DNA of 64,000 nt from Phreatobacter oligotrophus (GCF_003046185.1 NZ_PZZL01000001.1:372001-436000), one strand, 5' to 3'; positions 45,877-55,105 are shown, counted from the stretch's first letter. Notes: generated by a model from the sequence alone, not told the origin. Made by a program: numbers and translations.

Positions 45877-46374
45877 TCACTCCTCCGTCTGCTCGACTTC
45901 GGCGCCGACTTCGATGTCGCCGCCATCACGATCGCGGAAGCGACGGCCACCGCCACCACCACCCGCGCCGCCGCCGCCGAAGCCGCGGTCACGGCCGCCA
46001 CCGCCGCCGAAGCCGCGGTCGCCAAAGCCACGCTCGCCGCGCTCGTCGCGGTCACGCTTCTGCAGCATGGCGGACGGACCCTCCTCGAGCTCCTCGACCT
46101 TCACGGTCATGAAGCGGAGGATGTCCTCGTTGATCGCCATCTGGCGCTCCATCTCGACCACGGCGGCCGAGGGGGCGTTGATGTTCATCAGGGTGTAGTG
46201 GGCCTTGCGGTTCTTCCGGATGCGGAAGGCGATCGACTTCAGGCCCCAGGGCTCGACCTTGGCGACCGAGCCGCCATTGGCTTCGATCACGCCCTTGTAC
46301 TGCTCGGCAAGCGCTTCCGCCTGCTGAGACGTCACGTCCTGGCGCGCCAGGAACACATGTTCATAGAGAGGCAT
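45877..46374 (-). CDS. rpsF: 30S ribosomal protein S6
   Basis: This is a 165-residue S6 starting [22 protein letters not shown], with the conserved [33 protein letters not shown] core (about 70-105). A long C-terminal tail (about 115-165) consists of Arg/Gly/Asp repeats ([20 protein letters not shown]), longer than in E. coli S6 and likely disordered or RNA-binding. It is first gene of rpsF-rpsR-DUF2232-rplI. Confidence 0.97.
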   Translation of the reverse strand: MPLYEHVFLARQDVTSQQAEALAEQYKGVIEANGGSVAKVEPWGLKSIAFRIRKNRKAHYTLMNINAPSAAVVEMERQMAINEDILRFMTVKVEELEEGPSAMLQKRDRDERGERGFGDRGFGGGGGRDRGFGGGGAGGGGGGRRFRDRDGGDIEVGAEVEQTEE

Positions 46375-46638
46375 TCGGCCTGTCTCCGGTTCGAGTGACG
46401 CTTTCAGCGGCGCGAAGCCCCCCGAGCCTGGACAGGCCCGACAGTTTCTCGAAGGCGGAGACACCGGACGACGGCGGGGCTTGAAACCCGCCTGCAGGCG
46501 AACCTGCCGTCCGTTCAGCCACCGGCCGACGAAAGCGAAGGCGGCCTTATACGCGAAAGGTCCAAGGATTCAAGCCCATTCCGGCGGAACCGCTGTCCTG
46601 GCGCGCCGTTGTCATTGCACCGGAACGGGGAGGACGCC
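46375..46638. other. rpsF leader and intergenic region
   Basis: This 264-base gap lies between divergent rpsF and a small hypothetical gene. Ribosomal-protein operons often carry an S6:S18-binding leader here; I see short GC stems but cannot confirm the conserved motif by eye. Confidence 0.3.
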
Positions 46639-46875
46639 ATGGCGCAAGCGAAAACCACGACGACGCCAGCGAAAACCGCGACGACGCCAGCGAAAACCAC
46701 GACGCCCCAGGACCCCCGCCATCCCGAGGACCGGAGCCGCAACGCCAATGCCGGCCGCGACCGCGAGGGCGGCGACGAGCGCGGGCGCGGCACCTTCGAG
46801 GCCGGTCCGGCGCCGGAGGATCTCACCCGCGGCGCCCCGCCGAAGCCGGTGAAGCGCTACAGTCAGGCCGGATGA
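46639..46875 (+). CDS. Small low-complexity protein, hypothetical
   Basis: The 78-residue protein starts MAQAKTTTTPAKTATTPAKT and continues with a charged, Gly/Arg/Asp-rich region (RDREGGDERGRGTFEAGP) ending KPVKRYSQAG. It is probably disordered. The N-terminal TTPAKT units come from a 21-base tandem repeat. GGGGAGG lies 5 bases before the ATG, which supports translation. No function recognised. Confidence 0.55.
   Translation: MAQAKTTTTPAKTATTPAKTTTPQDPRHPEDRSRNANAGRDREGGDERGRGTFEAGPAPEDLTRGAPPKPVKRYSQAG
46648..46710 (+). repeat. Three-unit 21-bp tandem repeat
   Basis: GCGAAAACCacGACGACGCCA units occupy 46648-46668 and 46669-46689, with a third, degenerate unit at 46690-46710. The second differs by one base. 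They keep the reading frame and encode AKT-T/A-TTP units, so copy number could change without a frameshift. Confidence 0.8.
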
Positions 46876-46950
46876 GTGACCTAATTTCGCCGTGATCCAT
46901 TGCAACATTCTGCAACAGATCGCGTTGACGTCGAAACGGGGAGGGTCACC

Positions 46951-47226
46951 ATGTCGCCTGTCGTCCACAATGCCACTCCCGCCTGCCTCTTCAGCGGCGA
47001 TGACGTCGCGCGGATGAAGCGCAAGTTCGACATGACCTGCGAGGAACTCGGCGTCTATCCTGAGGATGCGGGCGCCCGCAGCTCGCTCGGCCGCGCACTC
47101 GTCGCTGCCATCGCTCGCGGCGATGTCGCCCTGCCGGACGAGGAGCCCGTGACCGGCGCGACCGAGATCGTCTGCTTCGAAGGCGAGGAACTCGTCGTCG
47201 TCATCACCGACCGCCCGGGTCACTGA
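46951..47226 (+). CDS. Small hypothetical protein
   Basis: This is a 91-residue soluble protein beginning MSPVVHNATPACLFSGDDVARMKRKFDMTCEELGVYPED and ending VVVITDRPGH. The RKFDMTCEELGVYPED and RSSLGRALVAAIARGDV stretches suggest a compact helical fold. No family recognised. It lies 75 bases after the repeat-containing gene and is convergent with the COG0523 gene. Confidence 0.6.
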   Translation: MSPVVHNATPACLFSGDDVARMKRKFDMTCEELGVYPEDAGARSSLGRALVAAIARGDVALPDEEPVTGATEIVCFEGEELVVVITDRPGH

Positions 47227-47240
47227 GCCAGCGCCGCCCC

Positions 47241-48464
47241 TCAGGCGGCGTCGGCCTCCGCCCGCCATGCCGGGAAGGGATCCGGACGCGTGGCGAACTC
47301 CGCGGGATCGAACCTCGTCGATGAGGCGCGCCCCAGAAGGCATGAATCGAGCGCAGCGCGCATCGCGCCCTCGTCCATCCCCGTTCCGATGAAGACGAGC
47401 TCCTGCCGCCGGTCGCCATAGACCGGATGCCAGTTGCGCTTCACCATGGCGCGCCATTCCTCCGACTGCGGCCAGCGCGCCTTCGGCACGGCGACCCACC
47501 AGAACCCCATGGCCGAGGTCCGGCACACCGCGCCGGCGATGGAGAGCTCGCCGCACCAGTTCGGCCGCGTTGCCAGCCAGAAATGGCCCTTGGCCCGGAT
47601 GAGGCCCGGCCAGGTCCGCTTCAGGAAGGCGTCGAAGGCGAGAGGGTCGAAAGGCCGCGCGGCCCGGTAGACGAAGGAGGAGATGCCGTATTCCTCCGTC
47701 TCCGGCATGTGATCCTTGAAGCCATAGAGCTCCTTGGCCCAGAGCGGGTGGGTTTCCGCCTTCTCAGGATCGAAGCGGCCGGTGTCCAGAACCTCGTCGA
47801 GATCCACCCTGGCGAAATCGGTCTCGATCACATGGGAGTCCGGGTTGAGGGCGCGCACCACTTTCAGGACGAGATCCCGCTGCTCGGCCGTGACGTCCGA
47901 CACCTTGTTGACGACGACCACATCGGCGAACTCGAGCTGGTCCGTCAGCAGGTCGGCGAGCGTGCGGGTATCGCCGTCGCCCGCCGTCTCCCCGCGGTCC
48001 GCCAGCACATCGCGACTGCCGAAATCCGTCAGCAGGTTGATGGCATCGACGACCGTCACCATCGTGTCGAGACGGGCGACATCCTCCAGGGCGCGACCGT
48101 CCTCGTCGCGGAACGAGAAGGTGGCTGCGATCGGCAGCGGCTCGGCAATGCCGGTCCCTTCGATCAGCAGGTAGTCGAATCGCCCCTCGGCGGCGAGCCG
48201 CCGCACCTCTGTGAGCAGATCGTCGCGGAGCGTGCAGCAGATGCAGCCATTGGTCATTTCGACCAGCGTTTCCTCCGTCCGCGACAGGTTGGCGCCGCCA
48301 TCGCGCACGAGGTCCGCGTCGATATTCACCTCCGACATGTCATTGACGATGACGGCGACGCGCCGGCCTTCCCGGTTGTTGAGGATGTGGTTGAGCAGCG
48401 TCGTCTTGCCGGCGCCCAGGAAGCCGGAGAGGACGGTGACGGGGAGGCGGGACTCGCGCGGCAT
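47241..48464 (-). CDS. COG0523/CobW family zinc-chaperone-like GTPase
   Basis: This is a 407-residue P-loop GTPase with Walker [16 protein letters not shown] near residue 12, the family metal motif CICC (in [11 protein letters not shown]) near 75, and a C-terminal CobW domain containing [13 protein letters not shown] and [10 protein letters not shown]. The latter matches the ZigA/YeiR/YciC group induced by zinc starvation. A Zur-box-like palindrome ends 16 bases upstream, so zinc-dependent repression is likely. Another in-frame ATG at 48476 would be almost inside the operator. Confidence 0.9.
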   Translation of the reverse strand: MPRESRLPVTVLSGFLGAGKTTLLNHILNNREGRRVAVIVNDMSEVNIDADLVRDGGANLSRTEETLVEMTNGCICCTLRDDLLTEVRRLAAEGRFDYLLIEGTGIAEPLPIAATFSFRDEDGRALEDVARLDTMVTVVDAINLLTDFGSRDVLADRGETAGDGDTRTLADLLTDQLEFADVVVVNKVSDVTAEQRDLVLKVVRALNPDSHVIETDFARVDLDEVLDTGRFDPEKAETHPLWAKELYGFKDHMPETEEYGISSFVYRAARPFDPLAFDAFLKRTWPGLIRAKGHFWLATRPNWCGELSIAGAVCRTSAMGFWWVAVPKARWPQSEEWRAMVKRNWHPVYGDRRQELVFIGTGMDEGAMRAALDSCLLGRASSTRFDPAEFATRPDPFPAWRAEADAA

Positions 48465-48479
48465 TCGGCATCTCATGAG

Positions 48480-48500
48480 TAATGTTACAACATAACATTA
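48480..48500 (-). promoter_or_regulatory. Probable Zur operator
   Basis: TAATGTTA (48480-48487) and TAACATTA (48493-48500) are a perfect 8+8 inverted repeat with a 5-base spacer. This fits the proteobacterial Zur consensus (roughly RTGTTATnnnATAACAY). It lies directly upstream of a COG0523 zinc-chaperone gene, a classic Zur target. The palindrome is seen; the Zur assignment follows from family and position. Confidence 0.75.
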
Positions 48501-48641
48501 TGTGCCGACGACCTTCTTGGCAAGCGCCCCGCCCGGTTCTCCACGGCTGTTCGACGCGGAAACAGGGCCTGTCGCTTGACTCCGGCGCGCCCCGATGCCA
48601 GTCCCGCGCACCTTGTCCGAGGGCGTCGCGAGGTCCGGTCC

Positions 48642-49586
48642 ATGACAGCCGCATTCACCTTTCCCGGTCAGGGCAGCCAGGCCGTCGGTATGGGCAAGGC
48701 GCTTGCCGAAGCCTTTCCTGCAGCCCGCGCCGTGTTCGACGAGGTCGACGCCGCCCTCGGCGAGAAGCTGTCCGCCATCATGTGGGACGGTCCGATCGAG
48801 ACCCTCACCCTCACCGAGAACGCTCAGCCGGCGCTGATGGCCGTCTCGCTTGCCACCATCCGCGTGCTGGAGGCCGAAGCCGGCCTCGACCTGAAGCGCG
48901 ATGCCGCCTTCGTGGCCGGTCACTCGCTCGGCGAATATTCGGCGCTTGCCGCGGCCGGTACCTTCTCCATTGCCGACGCGGCGCGTCTCCTGCGCATCCG
49001 TGGCAATGCCATGCAGGCCGCGACCCCGGTCGGCACCGGCGCCATGGCCGCCATCCTCGGCCTCGAGTTCGATGCGGTCGCGGCGGTGGCCGCCGAGGCC
49101 GCCCAGGGCGAGGTCTGCCAGGCCGCCAACGACAATGGCGGCGGTCAGGTCGTCATCTCCGGCCACAAGGCGGCGGTCGAGCGCGCCTGCGAGCTCGCCA
49201 AGTCCAAGGGCGCCAAGCGCGCGATTCCCTTGCCCGTCTCCGCCCCCTTCCATTGCGCGCTGATGCAGCCCGCCGCCGACGCCATGGCCGAGGCGCTGTC
49301 CAAGGTCACGGTCCGCGCGCCGGTCGTCCCGGTCGTCGCCAACGTCCTCGCCGCGCCCATCACCGATCCGGCCGAGATCGTCCGCCGCCTCGTCGAGCAG
49401 GTCACCGGCACCGTGCGCTGGCGCGAATGCGTCGCCGCCATGGCCGGCGCCGGCGTCACCACCTTCTACGAGATCGGCTCGGGCAAGGTGCTCTCCGGCC
49501 TCGTCAAGCGCATCGCCGACGGGGCCACCGGCACCGCCATCGGCACGCCCGACGACGTTGCCGCCTTCAAGGCCGCGCGCGGCTGA
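48642..49586 (+). CDS. fabD: Malonyl-CoA:ACP transacylase FabD
   Basis: This is a 314-residue enzyme that loads malonyl groups onto ACP for fatty-acid synthesis. TFPGQGSQAVGMG opens the protein, the nucleophile Ser95 is in GHSLGEYSAL, and the histidine is in PVSAPFHCALM near 205. The C-terminus has FYEIGSGKVLSGLVKRI. It is first of fabD-fabG-acpP-fabF. The start at 48642 follows upstream sequence with no FabD similarity. Confidence 0.97.
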   Translation: MTAAFTFPGQGSQAVGMGKALAEAFPAARAVFDEVDAALGEKLSAIMWDGPIETLTLTENAQPALMAVSLATIRVLEAEAGLDLKRDAAFVAGHSLGEYSALAAAGTFSIADAARLLRIRGNAMQAATPVGTGAMAAILGLEFDAVAAVAAEAAQGEVCQAANDNGGGQVVISGHKAAVERACELAKSKGAKRAIPLPVSAPFHCALMQPAADAMAEALSKVTVRAPVVPVVANVLAAPITDPAEIVRRLVEQVTGTVRWRECVAAMAGAGVTTFYEIGSGKVLSGLVKRIADGATGTAIGTPDDVAAFKAARG

Positions 49587-49609
49587 CCGCCTTTCAGGGA
49601 GCCAGGACC

Positions 49610-50347
49610 ATGTTCGACCTCACCGGCAAGAACGCCCTCGTCACCGGCGCCACGGGCGGCATCGGCGGCGCCATCGCCGAGGCGCTGCATGCCCGCGGCG
49701 CGACGGTCGCCCTGTCCGGCACCCGCCGCGAGAAGCTTGAGGAATTCGCCGCAAAGCTCGGCGAGCGCGCCCATGTCGTGCCGACGAACCTGTCCTCGCT
49801 CGAGGAGGTCGAGGCGCTGGTGCCCACCGCCGAGAAGGCCATGGGCGGGCTCGACATCCTCGTCAACAATGCCGGCATCACCCGCGACAACCTCTTCATC
49901 CGCATGAAGGACGAGGAGTGGGACCAGGTCATCGCGGTGAACCTCACCGCCACCTTCCGCCTGACCCGCGCCGCGGCCAAGCTGATGATGCGCAAGCGCT
50001 GGGGCCGCATCATCTCCATCACCTCGGTGGTGGGCGTGACCGGCAATCCCGGCCAGGGCAACTATGCCGCCTCCAAGGCCGGCATGATCGGCATGTCGAA
50101 GTCGCTCGCCGCCGAGGTTGCGAGCCGCAACGTCACCGTGAACTGCCTGGCCCCCGGCTTCATCGAGACGGCGATGACCGACGTGCTGAACGACAAGCAG
50201 AAGGAGACGATCCTGACGCGCGTGCCCGCAGGCCGTCTTGGCCGCGCCGCCGAAATCGCCGCCGCTGCCGTCTATCTGGCCTCGGAAGAAGCCGCCTACG
50301 TCACCGGCCAGACACTTCACGTGAATGGCGGTATGGCCATGATCTGA
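49610..50347 (+). CDS. fabG: 3-oxoacyl-ACP reductase FabG
   Basis: This is a 245-residue SDR reducing 3-oxoacyl-ACP with NADPH. TGATGGIG (12-19) binds the cofactor, NNAGITRDNL near 88, catalytic Ser near 138, YAASKAG at about 151-157, and the family LAPGFIETAMTDVL. The start at 49610 has AGGA just upstream. It is 23 bases after fabD. Confidence 0.97.
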   Translation: MFDLTGKNALVTGATGGIGGAIAEALHARGATVALSGTRREKLEEFAAKLGERAHVVPTNLSSLEEVEALVPTAEKAMGGLDILVNNAGITRDNLFIRMKDEEWDQVIAVNLTATFRLTRAAAKLMMRKRWGRIISITSVVGVTGNPGQGNYAASKAGMIGMSKSLAAEVASRNVTVNCLAPGFIETAMTDVLNDKQKETILTRVPAGRLGRAAEIAAAAVYLASEEAAYVTGQTLHVNGGMAMI

Positions 50348-50546
50348 TTGAGCTTTTGGGGAGTCTGGGCACCCGCTGGCAAAACCTTTGGGCCTGTGAT
50401 AGAGAGCCTTGGGTTCGGCAGGGGGGCTTCCCAGACGATCCGGAATTCACGGCGGAGCGGCACGCCACCTGCACACCATACGACAGCCGCACACCGCATC
50501 CGATCGAGAGCGGTGGCTCACCATCGGATGAAACGAGGATAATTCA

Positions 50547-50786
50547 ATGAGCGATACCGCTGAACGCGTGAAGAAGATCGTCGTGGAACAGCTCGGCGTC
50601 GAGGCCGAGAAGGTCGTCCCCACCGCGAGCTTCATCGACGACCTCGGGGCCGACAGCCTCGACACCGTCGAGCTCGTGATGGCGTTCGAGGAGGAGTTCG
50701 GTGTCGAGATCCCGGACGACGCGGCCGAGACGATCCTGACCGTCGGCGACGCGATCAAGTTCCTCGACAAGGCGACGAGCGCCTGA
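50547..50786 (+). CDS. acpP: Acyl carrier protein
   Basis: This is a 79-residue acidic four-helix carrier. Phosphopantetheine attaches to Ser37 in [27 protein letters not shown]-type sequence and the final [11 protein letters not shown] are typical. The 199-base gap after fabG holds its own promoter, and a terminator follows at 50825-50854. Confidence 0.98.
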   Translation: MSDTAERVKKIVVEQLGVEAEKVVPTASFIDDLGADSLDTVELVMAFEEEFGVEIPDDAAETILTVGDAIKFLDKATSA

Positions 50787-50824
50787 TCTGAGCGACAGTC
50801 GACATCGATTGTGACGACCGAAGG

Positions 50825-50854
50825 GCCGGGGAGCTGAGAGCGTCTCCGGCTTTT
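50825..50854 (+). terminator. Terminator after acpP
   Basis: GCCGGGGA (50825-50832) pairs with TCTCCGGC (50843-50850), with one G-T pair, followed by TTTT. It lies between acpP and fabF and would let acpP be expressed above fabF. Confidence 0.65.
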
Positions 50855-50881
50855 CGTTCACTGGGGCGGAAACGGGGTGGC

Positions 50882-52141
50882 ATGATGATGCGGCGGGTGG
50901 TTGTGACCGGCATGGGGCTCCTGACCCCGCTCGGCTGCGGTGTCGAGGAAACCTGGTCGCGGCTCGTCAAGGGCGAGAGCGGCGCCTCCAAGGTCGAGCG
51001 TTTCGACGTCTCCGACATCGCCGCCAAGATCGCCTGCCAGATCCCGCGTGAGGGCGTCGGCGCCTTCAACCCCGACGACTGGATGGAGCCGAAGGAGCAG
51101 CGCAAGGTCGACGAGTTCATCGTCTTCGCCATGTGCGCCGCCAAGCAGGCCCTCGACGATGCCGGCTGGCATCCCAAGACCTCCGACGAGCAGAACACCA
51201 CCGGCGTCCTCATCGGCTCCGGCATTGGCGGCATCGACGGGATCGCGGAAGCCGCGCTCATCCTGCGCGACAAGGGCCCGCGCCGCATCTCGCCCTTCTT
51301 CATTCCCGGCCGCTTGATCAACCTCGCCGGCGGCTATGTCTCCATCGCCCATGGCCTCAAGGGCCCGAACCATGCGGTGGTCACCGCCTGCTCGACCGGC
51401 GCCCATGCCATCGGCGACGCCGCCCGTCTCGTCGCCTTCGGCGATGCCGACGTGATGGTGGCCGGCGGCACCGAATCGCCCATCAGCCGCCTGTCGCTGG
51501 CCGGCTTCGCCGCCTGCCGGGCGCTGTGCACCGCCTTCAACGACGAGCCCACCCGCGCCTCGCGCCCCTACGACCGCGACCGCGACGGTTTCGTCATGGG
51601 CGAGGGCGCCGGCATGGTCGTTCTCGAGGAGTACGAGCACGCCAAGGCGCGCGGCGCGAAGATCTATGCCGAGGTCATCGGCTACGGCCTGTCGGGCGAC
51701 GCCTACCACATCACCGCCCCGTCCGAGGACGGCGACGGCGCCTTCCGCTGCATGTCGGCGGCCATCAAGCGCGCCGGCATCACCGCCTCCGACATCGACT
51801 ACATCAACGCCCACGGCACCTCGACCATGGCCGATGGCATCGAGCTCGGCGCCGTCGAGCGCCTGGTCGGCAATGCCGCCTCGAAGATCTCCATGTCCTC
51901 GACCAAGTCGTCGATCGGCCATCTCCTCGGCGCCGCCGGCGCGGTCGAGGCGATCTTCTCGATCCTCGCCATCCGCGACCAGGTGGCCCCGCCGACGCTG
52001 AACCTCGACAACCCCGCCGTCGAGACCGCGATCGACCTCGTGCCGCACGTCGCACGCAAGCGGTCGATCGAGACCGTGCTGTCGAACTCCTTCGGCTTCG
52101 GCGGCACCAACGCCTCGGTCATCTTCCGGGCCGCGGCCTGA
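50882..52141 (+). CDS. fabF: 3-oxoacyl-ACP synthase II FabF
   Basis: This is a 419-residue condensing enzyme. The catalytic Cys is at about 170 (VTACSTGAHAIGDA), followed by the two histidines in INAHGTSTMADG and SIGHLLGAAGAVEA. SNSFGFGGTNASVIF is the C-terminal active-site loop. Full length. It is read from acpP or its own promoter, 95 bases after acpP. Confidence 0.97.
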   Translation: MMMRRVVVTGMGLLTPLGCGVEETWSRLVKGESGASKVERFDVSDIAAKIACQIPREGVGAFNPDDWMEPKEQRKVDEFIVFAMCAAKQALDDAGWHPKTSDEQNTTGVLIGSGIGGIDGIAEAALILRDKGPRRISPFFIPGRLINLAGGYVSIAHGLKGPNHAVVTACSTGAHAIGDAARLVAFGDADVMVAGGTESPISRLSLAGFAACRALCTAFNDEPTRASRPYDRDRDGFVMGEGAGMVVLEEYEHAKARGAKIYAEVIGYGLSGDAYHITAPSEDGDGAFRCMSAAIKRAGITASDIDYINAHGTSTMADGIELGAVERLVGNAASKISMSSTKSSIGHLLGAAGAVEAIFSILAIRDQVAPPTLNLDNPAVETAIDLVPHVARKRSIETVLSNSFGFGGTNASVIFRAAA

Positions 52142-52220
52142 GGCGGGAACCCGCCTTTCGCCACATTCCCTGCGCATCACTCACCCCGGTGATGCGAAAT
52201 CCCGAGCCGAGCGCAGCGAC

Positions 52221-53426
52221 ATGAGCGATACCCCCGGCAACGCCCCGCAAAACGGGCCCCGCCAGGCCATGAAGTCGCCCCGGGCGGCCCTTGAGCCGGA
52301 AGCGGCCCCGCCGCCGCCGCCGGCCTCGCGCCATGCGCGGAATCAGTGGGTCGTCATCGGCAACCTCATCATCACCATTGCCCTGGTGGTGCTGGTCGGC
52401 GGCATGGCCGGCTTCCTTTATTTCAACCAGGCCCTGACCGCTCCCGGCCCGCTGCAGCAGGACCGCGCCGTCTTCATCGAGCGCGGCTCGAACGCCGAGA
52501 CCATCGCCCAGACCCTGGAGCGCAACGGCGTCATCAACAGCGCGCTGATCTTCTCCGCCGCCGTCCAGCGCTATGGCGTGCGCAACGACCTGAAATGGGG
52601 CGAGTACCTGTTCCCCAAGGGCGTTTCCACCGCCGAGGCCCTCGCCATCGTCCTCGAAGGCAAGGCCATCGAGTACCGCATCACGGTGCCGGAGGGCCTG
52701 ACATCGGAGCAGATCGTCGGTCGCTTGCGCGACAACGACGTCCTCACGGGCGAGATCGCGCGGATCCCGCGCGAGGGCTCGCTCTTGCCCGACACCTACC
52801 GCTTCACCCGCGGCACGACACGCCAGCAGATCGTCGACATGATGACGCGCGAGCAGCAGCGCCGCCTGCAGGAGATCTGGGCGCGCCGCCGGCCCGACCT
52901 GCCGCTGCGCACCCCTGAGGAGCTCGTCACGCTGGCCTCCATCGTCGAGAAGGAGACCGGCAAGGCCGAGGAGCGTCCGCGCGTCGCCGGCGTCTTCATC
53001 AACCGCCTGACGCTGCCGCGCCCGATGCGCCTGCAGTCCGACCCGACGATCATCTACGGCATCGTCGGCGGCCGCGGCGCCCTCGGCCGCCCCATCAGCC
53101 AGTCCGACATCCAGCGGCTGACGCCCTACAACACCTACCAGATCGACGGCCTGCCGCCGACGCCCATCGGCAATCCCGGCCGCGCCGCCATGGAGGCGGT
53201 CGCCAATCCGGCCCGCCACCGCGAGCTCTTCTTCGTGGCCGACGGCACCGGCGGCCACGCCTTCGCCGAAACGCTGGAGCAGCACAACCGCAACGTCGCC
53301 AACTGGCGCCGGATCGAGCGCGAGCGCGGCGAGGCGGCGAGCACGGGTGGCGGAACGGCTCCCCCGGCGGCGGCCGCCGACGCGGCGCCTGCAGCCCCGG
53401 CGACGCCCCCGCGCGCCACCCGCTGA
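52221..53426 (+). CDS. mltG: Endolytic transglycosylase MltG
   Basis: This is a 401-residue cell-wall enzyme that terminates nascent glycan strands. A cytoplasmic Pro-rich N-terminus and a membrane helix (about 45-68, VVIGNLIITIALVVLVGGMAGF) are followed by a LysM-like region and the YceG domain with the catalytic Glu in ASIVEKETGKAEERPRVAGV near 240. It ends with an Ala/Pro tail. It is typically next to fabF in Hyphomicrobiales. Confidence 0.95.
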   Translation: MSDTPGNAPQNGPRQAMKSPRAALEPEAAPPPPPASRHARNQWVVIGNLIITIALVVLVGGMAGFLYFNQALTAPGPLQQDRAVFIERGSNAETIAQTLERNGVINSALIFSAAVQRYGVRNDLKWGEYLFPKGVSTAEALAIVLEGKAIEYRITVPEGLTSEQIVGRLRDNDVLTGEIARIPREGSLLPDTYRFTRGTTRQQIVDMMTREQQRRLQEIWARRRPDLPLRTPEELVTLASIVEKETGKAEERPRVAGVFINRLTLPRPMRLQSDPTIIYGIVGGRGALGRPISQSDIQRLTPYNTYQIDGLPPTPIGNPGRAAMEAVANPARHRELFFVADGTGGHAFAETLEQHNRNVANWRRIERERGEAASTGGGTAPPAAAADAAPAAPATPPRATR

Positions 53427-53497
53427 TCACCCGCGGCGCTTGACCTCGCCGCGCCCGGCCCGTAACGGCCTGCTGACCAGTTGAGCCAGAGGATTCC

Positions 53498-54385
53498 ATG
53501 GCCCTGTCCAGCATGACGGGCTTCGCCCGAGCCGAAGGCGTGACGGGTGCGGCCGTCTGGGCCTGGGAGATCAAGTCGGTCAACAGCAAGGGCCTCGACG
53601 TGAAGCTCCGGCTGCCCGGCAGCCTCGAGGCCGCCGAGCCGCAGATCCGCCAGGCCATTGCCGCCGCCGTCTCCCGCGGCTCCGTCTTCGCCTCGCTCTC
53701 CGTGAAGCGCGAGGGTGCCACCAGCGAAGTCAGGATCAACGAGGCCGTGCTCGCCCAGGTCGTCGAGGCCGCCCGCCTCGTCGCCGAAAAGCTCGACGCT
53801 CGTGCCCCCGCCATCGACGGCCTCCTCGCCATCAAGGGCGTCATCGACGTGGTCGAGGCCGAGGAGACGGAAGAGGAGCGCGCCGCGCTCATCGCCGCTA
53901 TCCTCGCAGGTCTCGATACGGCCCTCGCCCGCCTCGTCGCCATGCGCCGCGAGGAGGGCAGGGCGCTGGAGGCGGTCCTCGTTGCCCGCCTCGACGAGAT
54001 CGCCGCCCTCAAGGCCGAGGCCGAGGACAATCCCTGCCGCCGCCCGGAGACGATCCGCGCCCGCATCGCCGAGCAGATCGCGGCCCTGCTCGAGCCCGGC
54101 CGCAACTTTGATCCGGACCGCCTGCATCAGGAGGCGCTGATGGTCGCCTCCAAGGCCGATATCCGCGAGGAGCTGGACCGGCTCGATGCGCATGTCAGCG
54201 CCGCCCGCAAGCTGCTGGCCGGCGGCGGTGCGGTCGGCCGCAAGCTCGATTTCCTCGCCCAGGAATTCAACCGCGAGACCAATACGCTCTGCTCGAAGTC
54301 CAACGACGTGACGCTGACCTCCACCGGCCTTGCGCTCAAGGCGGTGGTCGAGCAGTTCCGCGAGCAGGTCCAGAACCTGGAGTAG
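53498..54385 (+). CDS. YicC/YloC family endoribonuclease
   Basis: This is a 295-residue protein with the N-terminal YicC domain (MALSSMTGFARAE, SVNSKGLDVKLRLP) and the C-terminal DUF1732 domain (GRKLDFLAQEFNRETNTLCSKSNDV). YicC is a manganese-dependent endoribonuclease in E. coli. Its stop is 2 bases before gmk, a conserved pair. Confidence 0.94.
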   Translation: MALSSMTGFARAEGVTGAAVWAWEIKSVNSKGLDVKLRLPGSLEAAEPQIRQAIAAAVSRGSVFASLSVKREGATSEVRINEAVLAQVVEAARLVAEKLDARAPAIDGLLAIKGVIDVVEAEETEEERAALIAAILAGLDTALARLVAMRREEGRALEAVLVARLDEIAALKAEAEDNPCRRPETIRARIAEQIAALLEPGRNFDPDRLHQEALMVASKADIREELDRLDAHVSAARKLLAGGGAVGRKLDFLAQEFNRETNTLCSKSNDVTLTSTGLALKAVVEQFREQVQNLE

Positions 54386-54387
54386 CC

Positions 54388-55059
54388 ATGGCCGATCCCG
54401 TCACGGCCCGCCGCGGCCTCATGCTCATCCTCACCTCGCCCTCGGGGGCGGGGAAGTCGACGCTGACACGCCAGCTCCTGCAGGAGGAGACGGAGATCGC
54501 CCTGTCGGTCTCGGTGACGACGCGCGCCCGCCGCAAGGACGAGATCGACGGCGTCCACTACCACTTTGTCGACCGCCCGGCCTTCGAGCGGATGCGCGAG
54601 GCGGGTGACCTCCTCGAATGGGCCGAGGTTCACGGCAATTGCTACGGCACGCCGCGCAAGGCGGTGGAGGATGCGCTCTCCGCCGGCAAGGACGTGCTTT
54701 TCGACATCGACGTCGCGGGCGTTCGCCAACTGGCCGCTATGGTGCGCGAGGACATGGCGACGGTCTTCCTGCTGCCGCCCTCGGTCGCCGAGCAGATCGC
54801 CCGCCTCAAGCGCCGCGCCAGCGACGACGATGCGGCCATCCTCAAGCGGCTGCGCACCGCCCGCGACGAGATCGAGCACTGGGCGGATTTCGACTACATC
54901 CTCGTCAATGACGATCTCGGCCGCGCCTTCACCGAGCTCAAGGCCATCCTCCATGCCGAGCGGCTGAAGCAGCGCCGCCGGCCGAAGCTCGAGGCGCTGA
55001 TTGCCGAGCTCGGCCGCGACCTCGACGTCATTCTAGGGAACGGCCGGCTGCCGGGCTGA
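54388..55059 (+). CDS. gmk: Guanylate kinase
   Basis: This is a 223-residue enzyme phosphorylating GMP to GDP. P-loop SPSGAGKS is at residues 17-24, and the GMP-binding region has SVTTRARRKDEIDGVHYHFV and EWAEVHGNCYGTPR. FDIDVAGVRQLA and RLKRRASDDDAAILKRL follow. Normal length. The next gene on this strand is the EF-G tail, and rsmA is convergent behind it. Confidence 0.97.
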   Translation: MADPVTARRGLMLILTSPSGAGKSTLTRQLLQEETEIALSVSVTTRARRKDEIDGVHYHFVDRPAFERMREAGDLLEWAEVHGNCYGTPRKAVEDALSAGKDVLFDIDVAGVRQLAAMVREDMATVFLLPPSVAEQIARLKRRASDDDAAILKRLRTARDEIEHWADFDYILVNDDLGRAFTELKAILHAERLKQRRRPKLEALIAELGRDLDVILGNGRLPG

Positions 55060-55080
55060 CGCAGGCCGATTGCCGCAACG

Positions 55081-55096
55081 TGTGTCAGCTGACACA
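55081..55096. promoter_or_regulatory. Perfect 16-bp palindrome before the EF-G-tail gene
   Basis: TGTGTCAGCTGACACA is an exact self-complementary sequence, ending 9 bases before the ATG at 55106. Such a site in front of a gene is a likely operator for a dimeric repressor (for example a TetR- or MarR-type protein), but no candidate regulator lies nearby. It could also fold as a small hairpin near the start codon. Confidence 0.5.
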
Positions 55097-55105
55097 TTTC
55101 GCGGT

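Noticed and set aside
46375-46638. S6:S18-binding leader of the rpsF operon
   Set aside because: Expected from other bacteria, but the conserved hairpin and bulge could not be identified reliably by eye.
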